DNA of 64,000 nucleotides. Source: Panaeolus papilionaceus (taxonomy: Eukaryota; Basidiomycota; Agaricomycetes; Agaricales). The notes beneath the pieces were generated by a model. It worked only from the letters and a program-made list of their open reading frames with translations. It was not told where the DNA came from and ran no database searches. Of the stretch, positions 34,549-45,841 are shown in pieces; positions within the stretch are counted from its first letter, which is position 1, and every line of letters starts with the position of its first letter. Location of the stretch: positions 1,612,001 to 1,676,000 of the forward strand of contig JADNRZ010000009.1 in NCBI GenBank assembly GCA_015501605.1, given 5' to 3'. A program made the position numbers and the translations under genes.

Positions 34549-37365
34549 ACCCAACGTTCCTTTCTTTTTCGCAAGCAACTGGATTCGCTTTTTATTTTCT
34601 TGCTACCCCTCCCTCAACTATATTTCCGACTTCTAACTGATATCCTACTACCCTCGATTGTGCTCTATATGTCGCTTATCTATCTCTCATTTACATTCGA
34701 CTGTTCCTTTCATTTTTTCGTGTTGGTTTTGTTGTAGGGATTGATGATTTACTATATCACGCAGAGTGTGGTGTGGGATATATATGCAGATTATAAGGAT
34801 GGATGGGACGAAATACTTGACTGAACAAGTTGAATACGTTTTACATAGTTGGATTTTATATCTATTTTATTTATGCAATGTAAGATATGTGAAGTGCATG
34901 GGCTTGAACATTGTAAGGGGAAATGAAGTGCGCTTCAGGCCTCAGGGCGCGGAGTACTCACCATTCCATTCTATTCCCTGCAATTACGATAAGTACTGCA
35001 CCCTAATATGTACTTTGTTATCCCTCCGACCTCGGCCCTGAAGTGGATATCTTGTTTCACGGGATATTCAAGCCTCCTTCGTATTACTTGCTATCTCACC
35101 CACCCTCCCTACTCTATTGCCTAGAAGTGATGATAAATCATGAGATCATATGTATTGTGTACCACGAGGACGAAGACGAGAAGACGGTGTGATTGGAAGG
35201 GATGAGCGCTGTCACGGACATTACTTTCTAGGTTCTTCCTTAGCGCATCTAAGGGCATGCATGTCAACAGTTTATGTGGATGTGCCCATTCGGGGTATTG
35301 CGTATGTGTACATGACCGTATGTGGGTAGTATCAGTCCTCGAATGTGTCATTGTACTGCATCGCATCACGGGGAAAGGGGGTTTGATTTACCGAAACCTA
35401 TAGGATGGACGGGTGGACGAAAAAAGAATTATGACTGTAAAACAGCGTTGGTTGGCCAGTATACCTACATGCAATTGAACTTGAAGCGCACGCTAAGTAG
35501 GGGGCCGGAAACGGGCGGAAACCATCGCTACCTACTGTATGCCAGTGATGCCTATGATTAGCGTTGTGCTATGAATAGCGTCGCGGGTTTTTCCATTCCC
35601 AATCAATACAATTCAGTTCAGTCGAGTGTGTATCAATCAAATCAAACGAGTGAATGGGCGTTGATCATCCGGTGTTCCATGTTGTGTTGACGGATGAGAT
35701 GGGATTCATCGGATGTTTATATCCACTGTACATCATATTCCTGTACATCATGATCACAGCCTGGGTGCATCATTTTCGGAGGGTACATCATGTACATCAG
35801 TGTCAGTATCAGTATCAAGGGATTGGGAATTCGAAGGTGGAGTTGGGATGGGGTTTTATGGGTGTATTTTTGTGCTTTGTATGTATACATGCACAGCGTT
35901 GGAGTGAGCGTTTGAGCTCGTTGTATTCAAAGGACATCTCCCAATTACACACATCGTCGAACCACAAAATTGGACTTGGAGTTGAAATACGAATGGCCGC
36001 CACCAATTTCCGAGTCAACTCCATGATCACAGATGATCACCCACCCCTAATATACCAATGTGAATGTGCACACCATAATCGCTATTTTCCAATATCTATC
36101 TCTGGTCATGCAGTGCGATCAATCAATCCGGATTCAGTGAACGATTTGAGAATTTGGAAGAAAACAGAAAAGCAAAAAAGGGAAGGAGAGAGAGCAGGGG
36201 CTTTGATAAGGTGGCAGTTAGCCCCGGTTAGACTCTTCGAGAGCGTGGTTAATGTTAAGCGAGGGGGGAGGGGTGGGGTTCTGAATTTGTACGACAAGTT
36301 AGGACGGCGTTTAGAGCTCAGTGTATTTGTGCAAGAGGAAGACTTTAGTTTGGGTTTAAGTAATAAAAATTGACGTTGGAGGCTATCAAGTTCTTAGATA
36401 GCTAGATAGTTTAATATAGGGGTTCCGCATCTACAATGGAAAGCCAAACCGCTGGCTTTCACCGAAGCCTAAGGCGGGTCGGGTAAGCGCATTAGTAGGG
36501 GCCGCGGATGTGGGTGTGCGCATGTCCCCGAATTCAGAATGCATTCACATATTTGCGCAGATGTGCCCATTCCAGCCTATTTCAAGTAGGGACGTAAATG
36601 AAATCTTAGCAGCGGATGGAGAAAAAAACCATCGCGCGCGCATGCACGCGCTCAACAAAACTATATGGGATCTTCCTCCTCTATTCCCCAAAAATGGGGA
36701 GAGTAGAGCTTGGCAATCGAAACGCTATTAAATGCAAAAAAAAGTCTTGCATACGAAAATAGGAAATTACCTGCACATGTAACCCCTGTGGCATCTTACA
36801 CCGTCCAACATTCCCGCCCCTTGATCATGATCCCGCACTCCTCGTCCTGTCACTCGGTGTGATTGTGACTGATGGACTGTTGGGTAGGAATGGTACCCCC
36901 CTTGCATTTTCGCCTATGATGTTGTCCGTTTTTGGATGTATTTCTCAGGATTTGTCAATTCCCTGCGCACTTGGCTTGATCTCGTCAGAAATCGTTCAAA
37001 ATCCCTGCACTGGACACTCAAGTTGAAGGCTTCGGATGGAAGGTGAGGTGTATCCGAGAGGAGGTGGGAGAGCCAAGTTGAAGATAATTGTTTGACCTTT
37101 CTATCGGGAGTGAATGGCGCACTCCTACGCTTTTTTTTTTGTACTACAATGATAAGCACCGATGCTTTCTAGACTCGGGGTTATAAGGGGTTATCGAGTG
37201 GAGGGTTGAGGTGACTGAAAGGTGGCGACGAAGCGCCCGTTATTTGCTTATGTAACTACTATATCAGGATGGGGTATGGTGACAAGTAGTTGACTGGTTG
37301 ACCCATAAATTCAATGATAAATACAAGTACAGCACTTCCATTTCTCGATTGCAAATCCAATCGAA
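34549..37365. other. Gene-poor interval of 2.8 kb
   Basis: I see no gene I can support. An uninterrupted 239-codon frame at 35654-36373 has unusual, repeat-like composition (HHVHQCQYQYQG) and no domain, and I regard it as chance. A small inverted repeat AAAGCCA...TGGCTTT lies at about 36441-36460. The rest is 3' flank of both convergent neighbours. Confidence 0.4.
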
Positions 37366-38265
37366 TTAAAGCGATTCGATCTTTCCAGGCCAAAATGAGT
37401 CACCTCCTTTATGCTTACTGTACCATGGCTCATCATGCGCAAGCATTACCCTCACCCGTTTCTCATCCTTCCACAACGTATGAATCCTCTGAATGTGCGC
37501 CTCGGCTTCTTCCTTATTTTCATGCGCACAAGAATGCAAATGCCCCCCATGCCCCACTGCCACTGCTGATTCACCCGTGATGAGGTGCCAATGATGCGCA
37601 CTGTCGCCAGCGAGATAAACCCAACCTCCATCCGCTGACGTGCGAATAAGTGCGTTAACATGCCCTGCGAGATGGCCTGGTGAATCGATGATGTAGAAAG
37701 ACCCATCCGAAAATAGGTCGAGGGCGCGCGGGAATGGACCAATGGGCTTCCATGCGTCGCTGGAGGTGTCGAGGAACTCTGTGCGGTTGGGTGGTAGCAA
37801 GTCGGAGGCGAAGCGCCCGTTGGGGTCGATAGGGTACCCCGGTGTGACCAGGGGCTTACATGCTCCACCAACGAGGAATCGCGCATTCGTGAACGGCGCG
37901 GTGTCGCCTGTGTGGTCCCAGTGAAGATGGGAGAGGATGACGTAGTTGATGTCAGTTGGACTGAGACCGCCTTTGGAGAGGCTCTGCAAGGCGTCTTGGT
38001 CGACGACGACGGGGTAGGTTGTTTGTATCCATTTTTGGATGATGGGCGGGTAGTTGTGGATGTCCTTGCGGATGCCGAGGTCGAAGATGAGCTTGGAGTT
38101 GGTTGGGGAGTGGTCGATGAGGAAGGAGAGGGATGGGGCGCGCGTGACTTTCCCGGGTTGGGCGTTGTTGATAAACATGTCGTCGGAGAGGTCGATGAGA
38201 CCTGCCTCGAGTGCTGAGACAGTGCAGAATGTTTGCGAGGGTTGAGGGGGTGGTAAGGACGACAT
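37366..38265 (-). CDS. Metallo-beta-lactamase-fold hydrolase, lactonase-like
   Basis: An intronless frame of about 299 residues starts MSSLPPPQPSQTFCTVSALE at 38265. The metal site is complete: HLHWDHTGD (the HxHxDH motif), SPGHLAGHVNAL (second His), and YLAGDSAHH (bridging Asp), with a final His in MLAHDEPW near the end. This order is that of the MBL-fold enzymes related to N-acyl-homoserine lactonases, which open lactone or ester rings using two zinc ions. The true substrate in fungi is not known. No signal peptide is visible. The lack of introns is unusual for this window and could reflect retroposition or old transfer, but I have no direct evidence for either. Confidence 0.82.
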   Translation of the reverse strand: MSSLPPPQPSQTFCTVSALEAGLIDLSDDMFINNAQPGKVTRAPSLSFLIDHSPTNSKLIFDLGIRKDIHNYPPIIQKWIQTTYPVVVDQDALQSLSKGGLSPTDINYVILSHLHWDHTGDTAPFTNARFLVGGACKPLVTPGYPIDPNGRFASDLLPPNRTEFLDTSSDAWKPIGPFPRALDLFSDGSFYIIDSPGHLAGHVNALIRTSADGGWVYLAGDSAHHWHLITGESAVAVGHGGHLHSCAHENKEEAEAHIQRIHTLWKDEKRVRVMLAHDEPWYSKHKGGDSFWPGKIESL

Positions 38266-38987
38266 GGTGGTGGTGGGCTGTAAGAGATTCAAACGGGTGC
38301 TTTTATGTGTGGTGTTGATGCGATAGTCGCTTAGAGCGAGAGTGGGAGTGACTCGAACAGGTCGGTTGATAATGAGTCGTGCTTAAATGTCCGTTTATGG
38401 ATACTAAAATTAGGATGGGAATTCCTGCGACCATTCGTCATTTGAGTCTGCGATCGTTTCCCTGAAGAAGCCGAGCTTAAGTGCCCGTCATGAGACGCGT
38501 AGATCTTATTTTGTCTCTCGGAGATTATCATCTGATCATGTGTGTGAACAGGTGCAGCATAGATAATGAGTGTCCTATTTTAAGCTTAAGATGAAGCGTA
38601 ACCGTGACTCTAATGGGATGCAAGTGTTAAGACTATGTGCGCTATTGAGGCGATCCAGAACTGGTAAGGATTTCTTTATTTACGGTTTCGAATATTTATC
38701 AGCCAAGGAATGCATGAGTCCATGCGTTTATAATGTCCTTGGCTCCATCGAGCAAGGCGCTACTTGGTGTCCACCGATAACATCTCCATTTTACTATTGA
38801 AATAAGTACAAGGAACGCTCGACTCCTAGTTATCAATATATTAAATACAATATTACAATTATCCATTGTGGGCGCAAGGTCTGTGCATGAGAACTTGATG
38901 CCAACATCACGATGCACCGCATGTGTGAAAGCAACATAATATCCAGCCTCGTCCCAAATCTCTCCTCTCAACCCTTCTCGTCCCATC
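38266..38987. other. Spacer before the tandem membrane/coiled-coil array
   Basis: No gene. The last 300 bp (CTTGGCTCCATCGAGCAAGGCGC..., ATGCACCGCATGTGTGA) are the promoter-side part of the unit repeated before each of the four array genes. Confidence 0.5.
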
Positions 38988-40458
38988 ATGAGCCAGTCTA
39001 AAGCCAAAGATCCTGCCATTCGCTCATGGACTCAGTCCGTTCATCTTCCATCTGACCATGGTGACGGGCACGATTCTTATGGCTCTGGCTCCAGAGGATC
39101 TTGGGCATATGGTAGCACTGATTCGTACGTCGCTTTCAACAAGACTTGTGTAAAGCTATCCTTACTGATCTTGGAATCGAATCTCCTCAACTCCTTTCTG
39201 ATTTTTCAGTCAGACTGTCGTCGATGGTGATTGTGGTACAATTCTTCTAGCATTCTTTGCATGCTGAAAAGTTCGTTTTGTGTGTTGGCTATGATATTGA
39301 TAGATCCAGAAAGACAACCCCTTCTCAAACCCACGGCCTGGCATTACACAAGCACCCCCGCATACAACTGGAACAAACTTTTCCTTAGCAGCGTTCTTGT
39401 GATCTCGCTGCTAGTCCTTGGGAGTTTCCTGGATGGCGTCTATTACGAACAGAAGTACAGCCTGTTGGCACGAAGGTGGGCCGCAGAAGAAAGAAGCCAC
39501 ACCTCACAACGCGCAACCTGGGACGACGAAAGGAAAGTGTATGAAAGAAATAGGGAGATTTGGTTGGGAGAAACTCGGCAACATCAAGTTGATAAGGAGA
39601 AGTGGGTTCGAGAAACTCGGCAACATCAAGTCGATAAGGAGAAGTGGGTTCAAAAACATCAAGCTGATAAGGAGAAGTGGGCTCAGGAACGTCAAGCAGA
39701 TAGGGAGAAATGGGCTCAGGAACGTCAAGCTGAAAGGGAGAAGTGGGCTCAGGAACGTCAAGCAGATAGGGAGAAGTGGGCTCGAGAGAAAGCCGCAGAG
39801 CAACGCAAGCTTGATGCGATCTCCTGGAAACCGCTTACCCCTGCTAACAAGTGCTTGCGGTATAATACCCGGGAGTATACATCCACGCTCTCTAACGTTC
39901 CGCTTGCGTTCGATGCCGAGAAGATCTGCGCCCAGAAGTCAACGGACCTTCATGGAGAGCAAGTTACTCCTACATACTGCGGTGGAGAGGTGCGTGGCTG
40001 CTGTGTATGTACACCAAATTATGAGTATTTTCTTAAAGTGTTTTTAACTTAAAGGGTCAATGTGGTGCCGTGGTGGGCCATTGGATTTCTTCCAAGGATG
40101 AACCCTCCTGCCAAACCATCTGGGCAGGACCATGGGATAAAGGCTGTCAAAGTCCTGGCACAAGAGTGAGCAGATATTCGATTACCAACTGCTTCAATTG
40201 CTCACGTTGTCTTCGTGTTTAGCATTATCATACCTACCTTGAAAATATGCTCAGCTCGGAAAACTGGCACGAAATGTGCATGACCACTCCGGGCATTGAC
40301 ATCCGCGGAGTGTACCACCATTCGCCTAACAAATGCGATAGTTGGGTAAGCTTCAGTTATGAAACGCGCAGGTATTCAGAAATCCTAATAATATCTTCAA
40401 TTTTTAGAACGGCAAATTTTGGGGAGTTTGGTTTGTCCACGACTCTTCATGTAGTTGA
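38988..40458 (+). CDS. Array gene 1: TM, long coiled coil and Cys-rich tail
   Basis: Six exons. The N-terminus MSQSKAKDPAIRSWTQSVH and a Ser/Gly-rich stretch lead to DPERQPLLKPT (an ExxxLL-type motif). One membrane segment follows, LFLSSVLVISLLVLGSFLDG, so it is a predicted type II protein. After it comes a long charged coiled coil with five to six copies of an EKWAQERQADR-like unit. The conserved tail domain has KCLRYNTREYTSTLSNVP, ICAQKS, CGGEV-GQCGAVVGHW, ENWHEMCMTTPGIDIRGVYH and GKFWGVWFV, with paired cysteines. The stop is TGA at 40456-40458. I recognise this as an Agaricomycete lineage-specific hypothetical family. No function is known to me. The tail may be a disulfide-rich binding domain in the secretory pathway. 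Confidence 0.8.
39570..39795 (+). repeat. Coding minisatellite for an 11-residue coiled-coil unit
   Basis: Tandem copies of a 33 bp unit encode (D/E)(K/R)EKWAQERQA. Two longer 42 bp versions (TRQHQVDKEKWVRE) lie at the left. The unit is present once or not at all in the other array genes, so it expanded in gene 1. Confidence 0.75.
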
Positions 40459-41795
40459 ATCATACATCGCCATCCGCCCGAGATAAGTGTAGCCAAAGTG
40501 AAACCAAGGCATCCTTCTATCTCTTTTTCTTCTTCGTAAATACCTGAAAAATATCGTCTTACTATGCTGTATTGAATGTTGTTGTCTTCTGTAGAATTAT
40601 GTACTACTGGACTGCCCAGTATTGTAGCTCCATTCAAGTTACTAGGCTTCTTGTGCTGAAATCAATTCGAGAGTGCTATCGATATCACTCGTTTTAAAGA
40701 AGGTCGTCCCGCAACGAAAGTAACAACCCTCTAATGTCGTTCCTGTTAGGTGGGCACCTGTGCACAAGCAGAATTTGAGGCAGATCAAAAGGTCCGCCCA
40801 TACGTGAAAGCCGACTTGGAAGTCGGTAGTGGATGACCTTCAAAGGCATGGTTTTAGTGGAAGACAAACATAGAGTTTTACATATGTTATAGACAACCTT
40901 GAGTTGGTACACTTAGCTTCGTTCGCCGTTTCGAATTCCTTGCATGAATCGATGTCCGGCGAAGGAATGCACAAGTCTACGCATTTATATTATCCTTGGC
41001 GAGTTAAAATTGGTTTGATGCTTTAGCGAGCGCTAAGCAAGGCGCTACTTTGTATCAACCTTTATTTTTCTATCGACATCAGTAGAAAGAACACTTGCCT
41101 CGTAGATACGAATATATTAAGTCTGTATCTTAATATTGTATGGTCTTTGACTCGCGCTGAGGTTTCCTCTCAGTAAAGACTGCGTAGCGTAAGAGGATCA
41201 ATTCATTATAATTGCAAAATTGTAGTTCTAGTTTGAATTCATGGAGTTGCCGGCTTGTAAGCTGTTGGGCGAGAAGCGCACGAAGTGCGCCCTCCCAACT
41301 TGGTTGATTCCCTCCGTTGGGCGGCCGAAAACGAGCACCGACAGGGTGGGCGGGACCCCAAGCTGGACGACGAATCTACCAAGTTGAAAATTTTAGTCTG
41401 ATGTGCTGTAACTCATGATGCCTACCGTTTCACTTAACCTTTGTCCAGCTATACTGGGTGTGGAGGGCGGGTAAAATATTTTATAGAATTTCAGGAAACG
41501 GAGTGAGCGCGATTCGGCGACGTTTATCTTCGACTTGTAGCAGGAGGTGTGAGGAGTGAAAGTTCACGTGTCACCCTCCTGCTGGAGTCGAAGACTTCAA
41601 TCTCTTACTCGGTTCCCTCCATATGAGATCTACCAAATGTTACATTTAGTATTTACGTATTGAGTATGTATCCATTGTGGGCGTGAGTTCTGTGCATGAG
41701 AACCTTAACGACACGATGCACCGCATGTGTGAGAAGCAATATAGTACTATCCAGCCTCGTTCCAAATCTCTCCTCTCAACTCTTTTCATCCTACC
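40459..41795. other. Spacer 1-2 of the array
   Basis: The left part (about 40640-41130) is repeated after genes 2, 3 and 4, with shared stretches such as TTAGGTGGGCACCTGTGCACA and GACCTTCAAAGGCATGG. The right end carries the common upstream part. The middle (41141-41634) is unique to this copy. Confidence 0.55.
41141..41634. other. Extra ~490 bp block between array genes 1 and 2, with a strong hairpin
   Basis: It is missing from the equivalent position before gene 3. It contains an imperfect inverted repeat, 41527-41552 (TCTTCGACTTGTAGCAGGAGG) against 41571-41594, with an 18-base loop, and a small perfect hairpin GCGCACGAAGTGCGC at about 41276-41290. It may be a small non-autonomous element. 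No terminal repeats or target duplication were found by eye. Confidence 0.4.
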
Positions 41796-43123
41796 ATGAG
41801 CCATTCTAAAGCCAAAGATCGTACCATTCGCTCATGGACTCATTCAGTTCAAGTTTTACCATCTGATCACGGTGACGGGCACGATTCTTATGGCTCTGGC
41901 TCTAGAGGATATTGGGCATCTGGGAGCGGTGATTCGTACGTCGACTTCAACAAGACTTGCGTGAAGTCACCCTTACTGATCTTGGAATCGAACATCTTCA
42001 ATGCCTTTCCGACCTTTCATTCAGTCAGACTGTCGTCGGAGGTGATTATGGTACATTTCTCATGACCTGCTTCACATAAGGGATGGATGCTGAAAAGTTC
42101 TTTTTTGTGCGTTGGCTATGATATCGATAGATCCAGAACGACGACCTCTTCTCAAATCCACGGCCTGGCATTACGCTCCGGATGGTTCCAACCTTTATTA
42201 TCCCGACCACTCCACGCCTGTGGCCACAAGCATCCCCGCATACAACCGGCACAAGCTTCTCTGTGGCGGCGTTGTTGTGATCCTGCTGCTACTAGTCTGT
42301 GGGAGTTTCCTTGAAAGCGTCTATAACAAACAAAAATACAACCTATTGGCACGAAGGTGGGAAGCAGAAGAAAGAAACCATGTCTCACAACGGGAGATTT
42401 GGTTGAGAGAAGCTCAGGAACATCAAGCCGATAGGGAGAAGTGGGCTCAGGAGAAAGCTGCAGAGCAACGCAAGCTTGATGCGATCTCTTGGAAGCCGCT
42501 TATCCCTGCTAACAAGTGCTTGCAGTATAATACCCGGGAGTATACATCCATCCTCTCTAACGTTCCGCTTGCGTTCGATGCGCGTGAGGTCTGCGCTCAG
42601 AAGACGGTAGACCTTCACGGAGAGCAAGTTGCTCCTACATACTGCGGTGGAGAGGTGCGTGGCTGACTCTGTATGTACACCAAATTATGAGTATTTTCTT
42701 AAAGTGTTTTATTTTAAAGGGTCAATGTGGTGTTGTGGCGGGCCACTGGATTGCTTCCAAGGATGAACCCTCCTGCCAAACCGTCTGGGCAGGACCATGG
42801 GATAAGGGCTGTCAAAGTCCTGGCACAAGGGTGAGCAGATAATCGGTTACAAACTGCTTCAATTGCTCACGTTGTTTTCGTGTTTAGCATTATCATACCT
42901 ACCTTGAAAATATGCTCAGCTGGGACAACTGGCATGAAATGTGCATGACCACTCCAGGCGTAGACATCCGCGGAGTGTACCACCATTCGCCTAACAAATG
43001 CGATAGTTGGGTAAGCTTCAATTATGAAATGCGCAGTTATTCAGAAATTCTAATAATATCTTCAATTTTTAGAACGGCAGATTTTGGGGAGTTTGGTTTG
43101 TCCATGACCCTTCATGCCAGTGA
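41796..43123 (+). CDS. Array gene 2: TM, short coiled coil and Cys-rich tail
   Basis: Same six-exon plan as gene 1. It starts MSHSKAKDRTIRSWTHSVQV at 41796, has DPERRPLLKST, then a longer spacer (YAPDGSNLYYPDHSTPVATS) before the membrane segment LLCGGVVVILLLLVCGSFLE. The coiled coil is short, with one EHQADREKWAQE unit. The tail domain is fully kept: KCLQYNTREYTSILSNVP, VCAQKT, CGGEV-GQCGVVAGHW, NWHEMCMTTPGVDIRGVYH and GRFWGVWFV. The stop is TGA at 43121-43123. It looks intact. Confidence 0.8.
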
Positions 43124-43883
43124 ATCATACCATCACCTGAGATAAGTGCAGCGGAAATGGAAATCGAGACATTGCTTTTTTCTAATTTCTCTCTCCTCGT
43201 AAATACTTAAAGACCATCTTACTGTGTTGTATTGAATACTATTATATTTCGTAGCATTGTGTACTTCTAGACTGCTTAGTGTTTCTTGTGCTGGAATCGA
43301 TTCGAAAGTGCTATTGATATCACCGGTTTTAATGAAGGACAATCTATGAAAGTAACAAGCATCTATTGTGCTTGTCATTGGGTGAGCACCTGTACGCAAT
43401 CAGAAATTAGGGTAGATGAAAAGGTCCGCCCGTACGTGAAAGCGGACTTGGAAGTTGGTAGTGGATGACCTTCAAAGGCATGGTTTTAGTGGAATACAAA
43501 CATAGAATTTTGCATAATATGTTATAGATAACCTTGAGTTGGTACACTTAGCTTCGTTCGCCATTTTGAATTCCTTGCATGAATCGATGTCTGGCGAAGG
43601 GATGCACAAGTCTATGCATTTACATCCTTGGCAAGTTAAAATTGGTTTGATGCATCAGCGAGCGCCGAGCAAGGCGCTACTTTGTATCAACCTTTATATT
43701 CTATCGAAATAAGTACAAAGAACACTTGCCTCGTAGATACAAATATATTAAGTATATTAATATTAAATGAAATATTACATTTACGTTATGTATCCATTGT
43801 GGGCGCGAGGTCTGTGCATGAGAACTTGATGCCAACATCACAACTCACTTCGAATCCCTCCTCTCAACCCTCCTCATCCTACC
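43124..43883. other. Spacer 2-3 of the array
   Basis: A duplicate of the other array spacers, without the extra block seen before gene 2. No gene. Confidence 0.5.
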
Positions 43884-45056
43884 ATGCATATAAGCCATTT
43901 TAAAGCTATTAGTTCATGGGCTGGTTCGGTTCAAGCTCCACCGTCTGACCACGGTGACGGGCACGATTCTGGCTCTGGCTCAGGAAGATCTTCGGGATCT
44001 GGGAGCAATTATTTGTACGTCACTTTCACTTGTGAGGGTTATCTATGTTGATCCTTGAACCAAATATCCTCAACTCCGTTCTGGATCTTCAGTCGAACTC
44101 TCGTTGGTAGTGATTATGGTACATTTCTCATAATAATCTTCGCATAAGGAAGGGATGCTGAAACTTTTTTGTGCCTCGACTATGGTGTTGATAGATCCAG
44201 AACGACAAACCTTTTTCGGATCCATGACCATGGCTATAAACATCCCCACATACAACTGGCGCAAGCATTTCCGTAACGGCTTTGTTGTGATCTCGTTGCT
44301 AGCCTGTGGTGGTTTCCTCAACAGCGTCTATAACGAACAGAAATACAACCTATTGGCACGAAACTGGGAGGAGAAGTGGGCTCAAGAGAAAGCCGCAGAG
44401 CAGCGCAAGCTTGATGCAATCTCCTGGAAGCCGCTTACCCCTGCTAACAAGTGCTTGCAGTACAATACCCGGGAGTATACATCCACGCTCACTAATGTTC
44501 CCCTTTCGTTCGACGCCCATGAGATCTGTGCCCAGAAGACAGCAGACCTTCACCGAGAGCAAGTTGCTCCTACATACTGTGGTGGAGAGGTGCGTAGTTA
44601 ACTATGTATATATCAAATTACGCATGTTCCCTTATCTTGTCTTATGTTACAGGGACAATGTGGTGCTGTGGTGGGCCATTGGATTGCCTCGAAGGATGAA
44701 CCCATTTGTCAAACCGTCTGGGCAGGACCATGGGATAAGGGTTGCCAAAGCCCAGGCATAAGAGTAAGCAGATATTCAATGATACACTATTCCAATCGCT
44801 CAATTTGTTTCTTTGTTTAGCATTACCACACTTACCTTGAAAATATGTTCAGCTCGGAAAACTGGCATGAAATGTGTATGACTACCCCTGGCATAGACCT
44901 CCATGGAGTGTACCACCCTTCGCCTAACACATGCGATACTACTTGGGTAAGCTTCACTTATGAAACCGACGGTTATTCAATCATTCTAATGTCTTCAATT
45001 TTTAGAACGGCAAACATCGGGGAATTTGGTTTGTTGACGACTCTTCGTGCAAGTGA
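43884..45056 (+). CDS. Array gene 3: TM and Cys-rich tail, coiled coil nearly lost
   Basis: It starts MHISHFKAISSWAGSVQAPP at 43884, shorter and changed compared with its paralogues (MS(Q/H)(S/H)KAKD). The motif that is ERQPLL elsewhere is ERQTFF here. The membrane segment is FVVISLLACGGFLN, and the coiled coil is reduced to NWEEKWAQEKAAEQRK. The tail domain is complete, with CGGEV-GQCGAVVGHW, NWHEMCMTTPGIDLHGVYHP, and the final exon GKHRGIWFVDDSSCK (TGA 45054-45056). It appears intact, with the shortest stalk of the four. Genes 3 and 4 share the more recent tail variant (PSPN and GKHRGIW). Confidence 0.78.
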
Positions 45057-45841
45057 ATTATACCATCGCCCGAGGCAGGCAGTGCGCCTGAAACGAAAAT
45101 CGAGGCATACTATCTTTCTCTTTTTCTCTCTTCATGACTACCTTAAATATTATCTTACTGTGCTGTAATGAATGTAGACTACTTAGTGCAGCTCTGACGT
45201 TCATTGTTCAGGTTACTCGGTTTTTTCGAGTCCTGAAATCAATTCAAACGTGCTCTTGATATCACTGGTTTTAATAAAGGTCTTCCCTCAGCGAACCTAA
45301 CAGCCTCCTATTGCGCTTTCCGTTAGGTGGGCACATGTGCACAACCAGGATTTGAGGCAGTCTGCCTCTACGTGAAAGGCTTGGAAGTTCGTAGTGTTGA
45401 CTTTCAAAGGCATGGATTTAGTGGAATACAAATGTAGAGTATTTACATATGCTATCGACGCAACCTGGAGTCAATATACTTATCTTTGGTCACAGTTTCG
45501 AATTCTTTGAATAACTAGATGTGCATGTCTTCACTTGCAGCGAAGGAACGCACAAGTCCATGCGTTTATATTGTCCTTGGCAAATTAAGGTCGGTTCAAT
45601 TCTTCATTGAGCCAGGCGCTACTTTGCATCAACCTCCATTTTTCTATCGAAAGAAGTACTTACAAAAAAAAATGCTCGTCTCGTGGTTACGAATATATTC
45701 AATACAGCATACAATTATCCATTGCGGGTGCAAGGTCTGTGCAATGTGCATGAGAACTCGACGCCAACGTCACGATGCACCGCATGTGTGAAAAGCAATA
45801 TAATATCCAGCCTCGTTCCAAATCTCTCCTCTCATCCTACC
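45057..45841. other. Spacer 3-4 of the array
   Basis: A duplicate of the other array spacers. No gene. Confidence 0.5.

Noticed and set aside
34019..34636. 205-codon plus-strand frame within the multi-pass protein gene
   Set aside because: Out-of-frame shadow of the last exon. The correct frame has membrane segments and continues from upstream exons.
35654..36373. Uninterrupted 239-codon plus-strand frame
   Set aside because: Low-complexity composition, no domain, no introns and no paralogue. It spans ordinary 3' flank, so chance is more likely.
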